Assembly: GCA_025800385.1 (NCBI GenBank)
Contig: JAOXRS010000253.1
Coordinates: 62,001 to 126,000 of the forward strand
DNA: 64,000 nucleotides
Origin: Candidatus Albibeggiatoa sp. nov. NOAA
GTDB taxonomy: Bacteria; Pseudomonadota; Gammaproteobacteria; Beggiatoales; Beggiatoaceae
Direction of reading: 5' to 3'
Below the pieces are notes generated by a model. The model saw nothing but the letters and a program-made list of their open reading frames with translations, was not told the origin of the DNA and did not search any database. Positions 56,574-64,000 of this stretch are shown here, one piece after another (the first letter of the stretch is position 1; every line of letters begins with the position of its first letter). The position numbers were made by a program, and so were the translations under genes.

Positions 56574-57065
56574 CTAAACAAATATAAAAAGCAACACAAT
56601 ACCTAGTAATGCGAGCACTAGTGTTGCCCCATAAAATAACAGTAATGTAAAAGAAAACATCACTTTCCAATGTGAACCTACTTCAGATTTAAAACGACTG
56701 GCATTTAAACTAAATAGGTGTTCTGAAGTCTGCATTCGGTTAGTAATTACCCATTCATACAAATGACGATATAAACGGCCTTGATGTAAAAAAAATGCAT
56801 CCAATATCCAAAATAAGATAATGGGAATAACGACTAAAGGCAAAGCATCGACTTGAGTGCGAGAACTAAAAATGATAGCAACTAATGTAATTGTCCAACC
56901 TTTAATCAGGAACGAAGTGCTAGACATGCGCTGCATCACACTTTGAATCAAATCAATTTCTTTATATAAGTCTTTTTTTCGTTCAGCATAAAGTGCTGAG
57001 TCAATATCGATTTCACTCTCTATCTCTTCATTATCAACACCTTGGTCGCCAATATCTTCACTCAT
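56574..57065 (-). CDS. unknown membrane protein, three helices
   Basis: This 163-residue protein has an acidic N-terminus (EEIESEIDIDSAL), then a charged helix (ERKKDLYKEIDLIQSVMQRM). Hydrophobic segments follow at about 55-70 (IKGWTITLVAIIFSS), 75-92 (LPLVVIPIILFWILDAF) and 135-163. LDAFFLHQGRLYRHLYEWV between them is distinctive and seems conserved in a family I recognise only as hypothetical, and the layout recalls small 3TM proteins from bacterial conflict contexts, though I cannot confirm this. It ends nine bases before gspG. Confidence 0.55.
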   Translation of the reverse strand: MSEDIGDQGVDNEEIESEIDIDSALYAERKKDLYKEIDLIQSVMQRMSSTSFLIKGWTITLVAIIFSSRTQVDALPLVVIPIILFWILDAFFLHQGRLYRHLYEWVITNRMQTSEHLFSLNASRFKSEVGSHWKVMFSFTLLLFYGATLVLALLGIVLLFIFV

Positions 57066-57118
57066 ATATTTATCTCTTGTAAGTTAAGTCCCAAAATTCT
57101 AACCCAATCTTTTGAAAA

Positions 57119-58636
57119 TTACCCTGTTATTTTGTGCTCTTCAACTTTATCAGGAATATCTTCTATATTTAATCCATTTTCAGTATCCTGATGATTAGTA
57201 TCAGAGCTTGTTATTTTTTGTATGTCCTGTTCACTTTGCTCAGTTTCTTCAGAAACGGGCGTCACTTCAATTTCTTCAGGCTCTTGATACAAACCTTTTT
57301 TCGCAGCATGAACCCGTGCAATACGATGCCCATCCATTTTTAATACGGTAAAAACCAAATCTTCAATAATAACTTTATCATTTTGTTGTGGCAATCGATC
57401 CAAATGACGGAAAATCACACCTGCAATTGTTGTCATACGTGGGTCTTCAATCCCAAATCGAGTCAAATTATTAAAGTCATTTAACTTCATTTCTCCCGGT
57501 ACTTCATATACGTTTTCATCTTGCTCTTGATAAAACTCCTGACCTTTTGCCTCACCTGTAATAGGCCCAAAGATAAATGTCAGTACATCAGTCAATGTGA
57601 CAAAACCTTCAACCCCGCCAAATTCATTTAAAACCACAGCGGCACGCACATTATGTTCTTTAAAGAAATCAAACATTTCATCGACTCGCTTGGTTAACGG
57701 TACAACGACGGGCGGTCGCATCACTTGTTCTAAAGTAATTTGACTTAAATCAGCATCATCTAATACTAAACGTAAGATGTCTTCTGCATGGACGAAACCT
57801 ACTACGTTATCACGTTGATTTTTAAAGACAGGTACTCGTGCATGACGGTATTTTTTAAATTTTTTAACCACCTCAGGCATAGACATATCAGAGCTAAAAA
57901 AACGGGTTTGGGTTCGGGGGGTCATGATTTCAACCACTTCCACATCACCTGCTTCTAATAAGTTATAAATCAATGCCCGCTCAGTTGCATCTAATACGCC
58001 CTCTTCTGATACATCCTCGACAAGAGAACGAAACTCATCAACTTGTAAAATATTTTCACGATCTTTTGCCTCACCAACAATATAAGTCGTGACTCGATCT
58101 GCTACAGCTCGAATTGCTGCCCTTAAAGGACTGATAAAACGTATCCATAAATTGAGAGGTTGAGATACAGTAGAGCTAAATGCAACAGGCTGGGAGACCG
58201 CCACCGTTTTTGGTGTAATTTCACCGAATAGCAGTAATAAAGGTACCATCACAAAAATATTAATCCAAAATGCCTCGTCACCATCACCATCACCATATAA
58301 AATCACTAAAATGCCCGCCATATTTGCTGAGGCAGCGATATTAACCAGTTCGTTTCCACATAAAATAGAAATAATTAAGCGACGGGGTTGATCGAGTAAA
58401 GCATGAATGGTTTCAGAACAAGGATGCTGACGTTTCCGCAAATGTTGCAAATCTAAACGGGAAAGCGAGAATAAAGCACTTTCAGAACCTGCAAAAAAGC
58501 TTGAGCTGAGCAATAAAAGCACTTGTAGCACGAGGCGAAAAATAATTTCAGGTTCAAATAATAATGCGGTGTCAAAAGCTAAAGTGTGATAAATCTGCAG
58601 CCAGAAGGCCTGAAAGTAATTTGAGATTGCATCCAT
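57119..58636 (-). CDS. CNNM/CorC-family transporter-associated protein (DUF21-CBS-CorC)
   Basis: This 505-residue protein begins with a DUF21 membrane region of four helices (FFAGSESALFSLSRLDL, LLLLFGEITPKTVAVSQPV). Two CBS motifs follow (MTPRTQTRFFSSD, VMRPPVVVPLTKRVDEMF), with a CorC/HlyC C-terminal domain (YEVPGEMKLNDFN) next. The tail after about residue 450 is Glu/Gln-rich and unusually long. Members handle Mg2+ or related cation extrusion; the E-I-T-P-K-T motif is conserved. Confidence 0.88.
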   Translation of the reverse strand: MDAISNYFQAFWLQIYHTLAFDTALLFEPEIIFRLVLQVLLLLSSSFFAGSESALFSLSRLDLQHLRKRQHPCSETIHALLDQPRRLIISILCGNELVNIAASANMAGILVILYGDGDGDEAFWINIFVMVPLLLLFGEITPKTVAVSQPVAFSSTVSQPLNLWIRFISPLRAAIRAVADRVTTYIVGEAKDRENILQVDEFRSLVEDVSEEGVLDATERALIYNLLEAGDVEVVEIMTPRTQTRFFSSDMSMPEVVKKFKKYRHARVPVFKNQRDNVVGFVHAEDILRLVLDDADLSQITLEQVMRPPVVVPLTKRVDEMFDFFKEHNVRAAVVLNEFGGVEGFVTLTDVLTFIFGPITGEAKGQEFYQEQDENVYEVPGEMKLNDFNNLTRFGIEDPRMTTIAGVIFRHLDRLPQQNDKVIIEDLVFTVLKMDGHRIARVHAAKKGLYQEPEEIEVTPVSEETEQSEQDIQKITSSDTNHQDTENGLNIEDIPDKVEEHKITG

Positions 58637-59009
58637 AAAATTCTTCGGTCTGCGATAGTGTACTACTTATAACAAACCATTATGACATGGTAGTGAATAG
58701 GTTGCTAATAATAAGTGCTAGTAGGGAACATTCTCAGTTATTGAAGCCAGATAATGGATGAGATCACAGAAAGTAAGGAAGTAGAATGGGTTACACAACG
58801 CTCGTAGTGAGTAGTAATATGCCAATAGACTTTTAACTTTTTTGACTACCTTTTAACTATTTCAGTCAGAAAGAATACAAGTATCTAGCAAATAACTCAT
58901 AAATTAATTTTCCTATTTAAAATTGTTAAAGGCTGACACTCTGCAATTAGTGAGTAGCCAGCCTTATTATCGATTATTAAAACACTATACTATTACAAAT
59001 CAGTGTTCA
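58637..59009. other. intergenic region with a terminator
   Basis: This 373-base gap between the CNNM gene and the VWA gene contains the hairpin at 58929-58965. Otherwise it shows no gene or RNA. Confidence 0.5.
58929..58965 (-). terminator. terminator of the VWA-protein gene
   Basis: AAGGCTG pairs with CAGCCTT, with an inner CACT/AGTG stem. The following TTTAACAATTTT on the minus strand is a weak T-tract. It lies 45 bases past the stop codon at 59010. Confidence 0.6.
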
Positions 59010-61724
59010 TTAAGGTGTATTATAAAAAACAGCTAAACAACCTTTAGGGTCTAAAATATCAAATGAAGATAAGTTACAACCTGGGCTACCACCCCAACTA
59101 TACAAATACATGCCTTCTGGCGCAATCGGGGTTAGGCTTACTTCCGTGCCACGCTTTAAGTAGTATTGGCAAGCTTGTTGGTTACAGTCAATACTTAAGT
59201 TTTCATCTACAACACGGCCATTTGGTGCGGCAATAGACAATACAACATAACCTAATGGCGGATTGTACAATTCACTGGCAATCGCATCAATCACTTGCTC
59301 TGAATCATCAGTAAATACAACATCTGTGTTAGCGGCTTCTACAGCGCGACGTAAGACAGTGACTATATTTGATTGTAATTCAGCTAAATAATGTTCAATA
59401 CCTTTCTTAACATCATTGTTCCAAGCATATAAACCACCTGTATGACCTACCATACAACTATATAATTCTTCAGTGTGCGCAATCGTATTGCCAAAAGCAT
59501 TGTCACAATTGTTACTTGCACGTACTAGGCGGCGGGTTTTACTTTCACGAACCAGAGGATCAGAAACTGATTCAGTTTGACAGCGACCTGATAACATCAC
59601 ATTTAAAATAGCTGATTTCGCTTCCATCACTTCTAATACTTCACTGACATGGGTATCAGGATGTGGAGAGGCATCTGTGACCAGCAACAACTGACCGCCA
59701 TCTTTTAATAGGCTTAAACCTTCAGCCATCGCTTGAACTGAAGCTTCAGGGCATAAACCACCACCAGATGCATTTAAACGAGAAACAGCTGATAATAATT
59801 GTTTAAAGTCATTACTCACAATGCGTTGGGTCACATCATCTTTAAAAGTTAAGATGGCAATCCGTGGCATGACTAAACCTTCCATTTCATCTAGTTCACT
59901 GATAATTTGATATAAAGCGCGTTTTACACCTGTAATATCTTCTTGCATACTACCTGTATCATCAATCAAGATGACTAAATCTGCATTACCTGCTGCGTCT
60001 GGGTCTAAAACCATCAAATTTTGAGTTGAACGATATTCATCAAAGTCTGAACTGGTTAAACTAAAGGTTTGCTGAATATTGCCACTTTGCGAAGGTTTGG
60101 CAGTGATTTCAATGTCAATTTGCCCATTAGGTGCAATATCATCTAAATCACAAATTAATTGCTGTGAATCTTGCTTACAATAGCCATCACGAGTTTCTGC
60201 AGTTAAAAAATCTGTGCCAGCAGGTATATCAAATGCCAATTCAATATCTTTAGCTGTTTTTGGGCTGTACTTATTATTCATAATACGGAGTTGATATAAC
60301 ACATGCTCATTGACAAGCACAGGGTTAGGGTTTGTCCATAATAGAGCCGAGAAATAAGGACGAACAGGTGCAGTTAAAGTATCGCTATCATCTGGATATT
60401 GTTTTGATTTAACATGCGCAACACTGACTAAAGTATCAATTCCATGTGGTACAGCATGAACTTGCACGATCCATGTTTGATCAGGATTCAATGTTGGCAA
60501 ACTACAGTTAACAGTTAAGCCTGATTGTTGACATGATCCTGATTCTGTATCAACAGCTTGAAAACTTACCGTTTGTGGCAGCTCATTGGTTAACTCAATA
60601 CGTGTCGCTGCTTCATCCCCTTCGTTAGTGACTTGAATGCTATAAGTAATAAGTGGTTCACCTTCAAACACAATAAAAGGAATTAGTTCAATTTCAACGC
60701 TTAAATCAGAACTTGGGGCAGAGACATGTACTTTTACATCAGGATTATTACTACTGACAATAAATGTAGTTGGATTAAATTGATAGCCTTGTTTACTGGC
60801 TAATAGCTCATATTCACCTTCAGGTAAATTATTGATTTCATAATAGCCATCAGCATCTGTTGTTGCTGAGCCACCTTCAACCTTAATGTTTACATCACTG
60901 ATTGCTAAACCATTTTTATTTTTGATATAGCCTGAAACACGGTATAAATTATCATTGACACCAAAAAAATCATTCAGCCAGTCGCTACCTTGCGTTAACT
61001 GTGAAATATCTTCAAAACTATCACTACTGACGATCAGTTCAGGCAATGTATAACTAAACCAAGGTTTAGCCGTTTCATTTTCTAAGGCTAAAATGGATTG
61101 TGCAAAATAGTGTGTCCGATTCTCGGTGTAAGTTTCTAAGGCTTGATTTGCATATGTTGCTTGTAGCGTATTAGGGTATAAAGCGACAACTTGTTTTAAA
61201 CGTTCAACACCACTGAGTAAGCCATTTTGACTTTTACCCAGCATGACTAATCCAGCTTGGCGGCTTTGCAATAGTATGTCAGCAGCTTTATACGTTTTTG
61301 AGTTACTGGGTGCTGAATCAATAATAATTTGGGTTCTATTCGAAGCAACTCCGTTGTAAGACGCGATCACAGAATAATAACCTCGAGAGTGAAATATCCA
61401 GCCACGGTTACCAAAATAAATTGGGACTTCTTGTGTTACTGTTTCATTAGGTGCAAAGGTTTTTTCAGCAAATAGATGACGGGTTTGTTCCCAAGGGGTA
61501 AATGCTAAGCCACCAATTTCATATTTAATCAAACCATACTCAGGATTAAATTGCTGTGGTAGTTGTTGCTCAGTTACGCTGGTATTGGTTAATGAAACTG
61601 TTAAATGGACGGGTGTGCCTAATTCAAAGCTACTTTGACTAGGTGCAATATTGAGCTGAAAATCATTAGCCCATGTAGCATAGGATAGAAAAGAAAGTAT
61701 CCATATGATAACAAGTTTTTTCAT
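59010..61724 (-). CDS. secreted protein with carboxypeptidase-regulatory-like, DUF11 and von Willebrand A domains
   Basis: The ATG at 61724 follows GGAGG and begins the signal MKKLVIIWILSFLSYATWA; 904 residues. Domains: N-terminal beta-sandwich (about 20-140), helical spacer (150-230), CnaB/carboxypeptidase-regulatory-like (265-335, ISDVNIKVEGGSATTDADGYY). Two DUF11-like sandwiches follow (345-455 and 460-570). A VWA domain starts near 583 with the metal site DDTGSM and ASGGGLCPEAS, then a Cys-containing C-terminal domain. VWA domains bind metal and often protein ligands. It is probably extracellular or surface-anchored; the ligand is unknown. Confidence 0.85.
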   Translation of the reverse strand: MKKLVIIWILSFLSYATWANDFQLNIAPSQSSFELGTPVHLTVSLTNTSVTEQQLPQQFNPEYGLIKYEIGGLAFTPWEQTRHLFAEKTFAPNETVTQEVPIYFGNRGWIFHSRGYYSVIASYNGVASNRTQIIIDSAPSNSKTYKAADILLQSRQAGLVMLGKSQNGLLSGVERLKQVVALYPNTLQATYANQALETYTENRTHYFAQSILALENETAKPWFSYTLPELIVSSDSFEDISQLTQGSDWLNDFFGVNDNLYRVSGYIKNKNGLAISDVNIKVEGGSATTDADGYYEINNLPEGEYELLASKQGYQFNPTTFIVSSNNPDVKVHVSAPSSDLSVEIELIPFIVFEGEPLITYSIQVTNEGDEAATRIELTNELPQTVSFQAVDTESGSCQQSGLTVNCSLPTLNPDQTWIVQVHAVPHGIDTLVSVAHVKSKQYPDDSDTLTAPVRPYFSALLWTNPNPVLVNEHVLYQLRIMNNKYSPKTAKDIELAFDIPAGTDFLTAETRDGYCKQDSQQLICDLDDIAPNGQIDIEITAKPSQSGNIQQTFSLTSSDFDEYRSTQNLMVLDPDAAGNADLVILIDDTGSMQEDITGVKRALYQIISELDEMEGLVMPRIAILTFKDDVTQRIVSNDFKQLLSAVSRLNASGGGLCPEASVQAMAEGLSLLKDGGQLLLVTDASPHPDTHVSEVLEVMEAKSAILNVMLSGRCQTESVSDPLVRESKTRRLVRASNNCDNAFGNTIAHTEELYSCMVGHTGGLYAWNNDVKKGIEHYLAELQSNIVTVLRRAVEAANTDVVFTDDSEQVIDAIASELYNPPLGYVVLSIAAPNGRVVDENLSIDCNQQACQYYLKRGTEVSLTPIAPEGMYLYSWGGSPGCNLSSFDILDPKGCLAVFYNTP

Positions 61725-62233
61725 GCGATGATGCCTCCACATCTCACTGTCTAGGCGATGTTAATTTGAGTACGATGTACAATTTGGTCTAAATATTGGG
61801 AGAGGCCTAAACGTAATAAAACTGTAAATTAAAACGGAATGAAAATTTTATCTTTGGCTTTAAGTTTACACGCTACTGGGAACTGATTATAGGCCTAAAA
61901 TGACCGTTATTCCATACTCTCATACCATTTAAACTTTTAATGATGGGTCAATAAAAATCAGAAAAGGATCATTTATGATATAAAAAGTGGTGTAATTGCA
62001 GATAAAAGCATTTTAAATTCATGTATGTTCGTATATATTGATTTTCTTAAATTATTTTTTCATTTTGCAGAGGTGGGTGTAGTGGTGGGATATAAACAAT
62101 AAAGAGTACAAGGGAAATAATAGGGGTGCAAGAGAGACTTTTTTTACGAAAAATTAAGCATAAATTAGGCCAGTCGAAAACTACTAGGAGTGCCTATCAA
62201 CCAGTATGACACTCCTAAAATAGTAGAATTGAG
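61725..62233. other. 509-base intergenic region
   Basis: This gap lies between the VWA gene start and the nth stop, both on the minus strand. It is AT-rich, with only the nth terminator hairpin recognised. Confidence 0.5.
62186..62216 (-). terminator. terminator of nth
   Basis: AGGAGTG pairs with CACTCCT, extended by weaker AT pairs; TAGTAGTTTTCG follows on the minus strand. It lies 18 bases past the nth stop. Confidence 0.65.
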
Positions 62234-62869
62234 TTAATCAATCTCTTTTTCTTGATATTCACATAAATCTTCGACAACACAAATAGCACATTTTGGCTTC
62301 CGAGCAACACAGACATAACGGCCATGCAAAATCAGCCAATGGTGTGCATCTAACATATACTGTTCAGGAATATTTTTGACTAACTGATCTTCAACTTGTC
62401 GTACATTTTTGCCTTTTGCCAGCCCTGTACGATTGGATAAACGGAAAATATGTGTATCCACTGCCATTGTAGGTTGACCAAATGCGGTATTTAAAATCAC
62501 ATTAGCGGTTTTTCGTCCTACTCCCGGTAAGGCTTCCAAGGCTTTGCGCTCATTAGGCACTTCTCCCCCATGTTCGGACAAAAGCAAGCTACAGGTTTTA
62601 ATCACATTCTGGGCTTTACTGTTATATAAACCAATGGTTTTAATATACTGTTTTAAGCCTTCTTCACCTAAATCTAAAATAGCTTGTGGTGTATTCGCGA
62701 TGGGATAGAGCAACGCAGTGGCTTTGTTAACACTTTTATCCGTGGCTTGTGCTGACAGCATCACAGAAATTAATAATTCAAAATGAGAGTTATAATTTAA
62801 TTCCGTTGTAGGGTTAGGATTTTCAGCTTGTAGACGGGCAAAAAATTGTTGACGTTTGGTTTTATTCAT
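62234..62869 (-). CDS. nth: endonuclease III (DNA glycosylase/AP lyase)
   Basis: This 211-residue enzyme has the helix-hairpin-helix LPGVGRKTANVIL with the catalytic Lys and VDTHIFRL with the catalytic Asp. A [4Fe-4S] loop follows (CVARKPKCAICVVEDLC, C-x6-C-x2-C-x5-C). It removes oxidised pyrimidines from DNA. Length is normal. rsxE or other common partners are absent. Confidence 0.96.
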   Translation of the reverse strand: MNKTKRQQFFARLQAENPNPTTELNYNSHFELLISVMLSAQATDKSVNKATALLYPIANTPQAILDLGEEGLKQYIKTIGLYNSKAQNVIKTCSLLLSEHGGEVPNERKALEALPGVGRKTANVILNTAFGQPTMAVDTHIFRLSNRTGLAKGKNVRQVEDQLVKNIPEQYMLDAHHWLILHGRYVCVARKPKCAICVVEDLCEYQEKEID

Positions 62870-63010
62870 TTCGCTATAGTGAGTTGATACAATTAGCGGT
62901 TAATGTAGCACTTTTCCAATCAATACAAAACTGCCCTCATATCCTACAAAATAAGCCAGAAATACATAAAAAGCTAAATAACGGCTTATAATATCAATCA
63001 TTGTTGGTAG

Positions 63011-63066
63011 ATAATTGCTAATTGTTTACTGATAATTGATAATTGTTTATTGATAATTGTTCATTG
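63011..63066. repeat. 21-bp tandem repeat upstream of murC
   Basis: Two full units of ATAATTGNTAATTGTTTANTG and a shortened third (ATAATTGTTCATTG) run up to ten bases before the murC start. A degenerate version of the same GATAATT motif occurs at about 18546-18580. Origin is unknown. Confidence 0.75.
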
Positions 63067-63076
63067 AGAAATAAGA

Positions 63077-64000
63077 ATGCAACAAAAAATAGAGCTTCCT
63101 AAACGCGGTCGTCGGATTCACTTTATCGGCATTGGTGGTGCGGGCATGAGCGGTATTGCTGAAGTAATGCACAGCATTGGTTATGCCGTCTCAGGTTCAG
63201 ATTTAAACCAAGGTGCAATGACCCAGCGATTAGCCAATTTAGGGATTAAAGTTCAAATCGGTCACAATGCAGAAAATGTACACGGTTGTGATGTGATTGT
63301 GGTATCAACTGCAGTAAAAGAAGATAACCCCGAAGTTCAAGAAGCCCGAAAACTACATATTCCCGTAATTCCGCGGGCAGAAATGTTAGGTGAGCTAATG
63401 CGATTTCGTCAGGGGATGGCGATTGCAGGCACGCATGGTAAAACCACGACCACCAGTTTAGTTGCCAGTATTCTAGCCGAAGGCGCGTTAGACCCGACTT
63501 TTGTGATTGGTGGCAAACTCAATAGCTTAGGTACTCATGCGGGTTTAGGTTATGGCGATTATTTAGTTGCAGAAGCGGACGAAAGTGATGCGTCTTTTTT
63601 ATATTTAAAACCGATTATGGCAGTTGTCACCAATATCGATGCTGACCATATGGAAACCTATGAGCATGATTTTTCTAAACTTGTACAAACTTTTGAAGAT
63701 TTCTTACATCAACTACCTTTTTATGGTTTAGCGATTTTATGTATTGATGACCCTGTGATTCGTGAGCAAATTCTACCCGTAATTACCAAACCTGTTTTAA
63801 CTTATGGCGTATCTGAAGATGCTGATATTCGCGCGACTGATATTCAGCAACAGCAAGGTCAAACCCGTTTTAAAGTGATGCGCGGACAAATTCATAGTTT
63901 AGATGTTACCTTAAATTTACCGGGGCAACATAACGTGTTGAATGCGTTGGCTGCGATTGCGATTGCGCAAGAAGTGGGTGTGAATGAAAATGCAATTCGA
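63077..64000 (+). CDS. murC: UDP-N-acetylmuramate--L-alanine ligase (3' partial)
   Basis: The frame opens at ATG 63077 and runs 308 codons to the window edge without a stop. [19 protein letters not shown] is the N-terminal dinucleotide-type fold, [17 protein letters not shown] is the ATP loop, and [12 protein letters not shown] and [10 protein letters not shown] are Mur ligase signatures. It adds L-alanine to UDP-MurNAc in peptidoglycan synthesis. About 160-180 residues remain outside. The surrounding mur/fts cluster would be expected downstream. Confidence 0.95.
   Translation, partial: MQQKIELPKRGRRIHFIGIGGAGMSGIAEVMHSIGYAVSGSDLNQGAMTQRLANLGIKVQIGHNAENVHGCDVIVVSTAVKEDNPEVQEARKLHIPVIPRAEMLGELMRFRQGMAIAGTHGKTTTTSLVASILAEGALDPTFVIGGKLNSLGTHAGLGYGDYLVAEADESDASFLYLKPIMAVVTNIDADHMETYEHDFSKLVQTFEDFLHQLPFYGLAILCIDDPVIREQILPVITKPVLTYGVSEDADIRATDIQQQQGQTRFKVMRGQIHSLDVTLNLPGQHNVLNALAAIAIAQEVGVNENAIR

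Overview
The window reads as a chromosomal segment of an AT-rich (roughly 40% GC by eye) Gram-negative gammaproteobacterium. Evidence includes LpxK, MreB, GatC, MurC, GlmU, ExbB/ExbD, type II secretion pseudopilins, OmpA-type lipid-side proteins and several beta-barrel proteins with lipoprotein or Sec signals. The mix of genes (SAV_2336-like/CHAT-like STAND protein, fibro-slime domain protein, methionine salvage genes, two-subunit glycine decarboxylase, fused MaoC-phosphotransacetylase, many TPR proteins) resembles large sulfur-oxidising Thiotrichales/Beggiatoa-type genomes; that placement is inference, not proof. No rRNA, tRNA, CRISPR array, prophage or intact insertion sequence was seen.

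Region 1 (1-7.2 kb) is accessory. It holds the 3' part of a signalling ATPase with a degenerate caspase-like domain, a toxin-antitoxin pair whose PIN toxin carries an in-frame nonsense codon, and two ~90-bp direct repeats bracketing that pair. Next is a 1146-residue secreted, Cys-rich, repeat-rich protein with Kazal-like and fibro-slime domains. Region 2 (7.2-18.2 kb) holds a DEDDh exonuclease, two tandem orphan ABC-type solute-binding proteins, a TPR lipoprotein, a GcvR-like ACT protein, a fused TRAP permease, an NRPS-derived protein that has lost its catalytic motifs, and a membrane TPR protein.

Region 3 (18.5-38.5 kb) is mostly housekeeping and envelope: an outer-membrane barrel, TrpB2, two methyltransferases, GcvPA, SurE, RfbD with GspK, a BCCT transporter, a porin-like protein, two OmpA-C proteins (one fused to a phosphate-type binding domain), AMMECR1, a GT39-like glycosyltransferase, a cold-shock protein, GspM and GlmU. 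Region 4 (39-46 kb) is carbon and sulfur metabolism: MaoC-phosphotransacetylase plus acetate kinase (acetyl-CoA to acetate with ATP), a divergent PPOX/MocR pair, and the mtnBDC methionine salvage operon. Region 5 (46-64 kb) holds exbB-exbD-lpxK-Trm112, a monooxygenase/quinone reductase pair, the divergent gatC/mreB pair cut off from their usual operon partners, an AraC-output response regulator, BioD, a J-domain protein lacking the HPD segment, TrmB, GspG, a CNNM/CorC-type protein, a large VWA protein, Nth and the start of MurC.

The least conventional items are the pseudo-CHAT STAND protein, the catalytically stripped NRPS-like protein, the HPD-less J protein, the giant Cys/Kazal/fibro-slime protein and the repeat-bracketed, toxin-inactivated TA cassette. 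Type II secretion genes lie at three distant sites (gspK, gspM, gspG), and several normally clustered partners (gatA/B, mreC/D, gcvPB, other rfb genes, AmmeMemoRadiSam partners) are absent nearby. This points to an extensively rearranged gene order.
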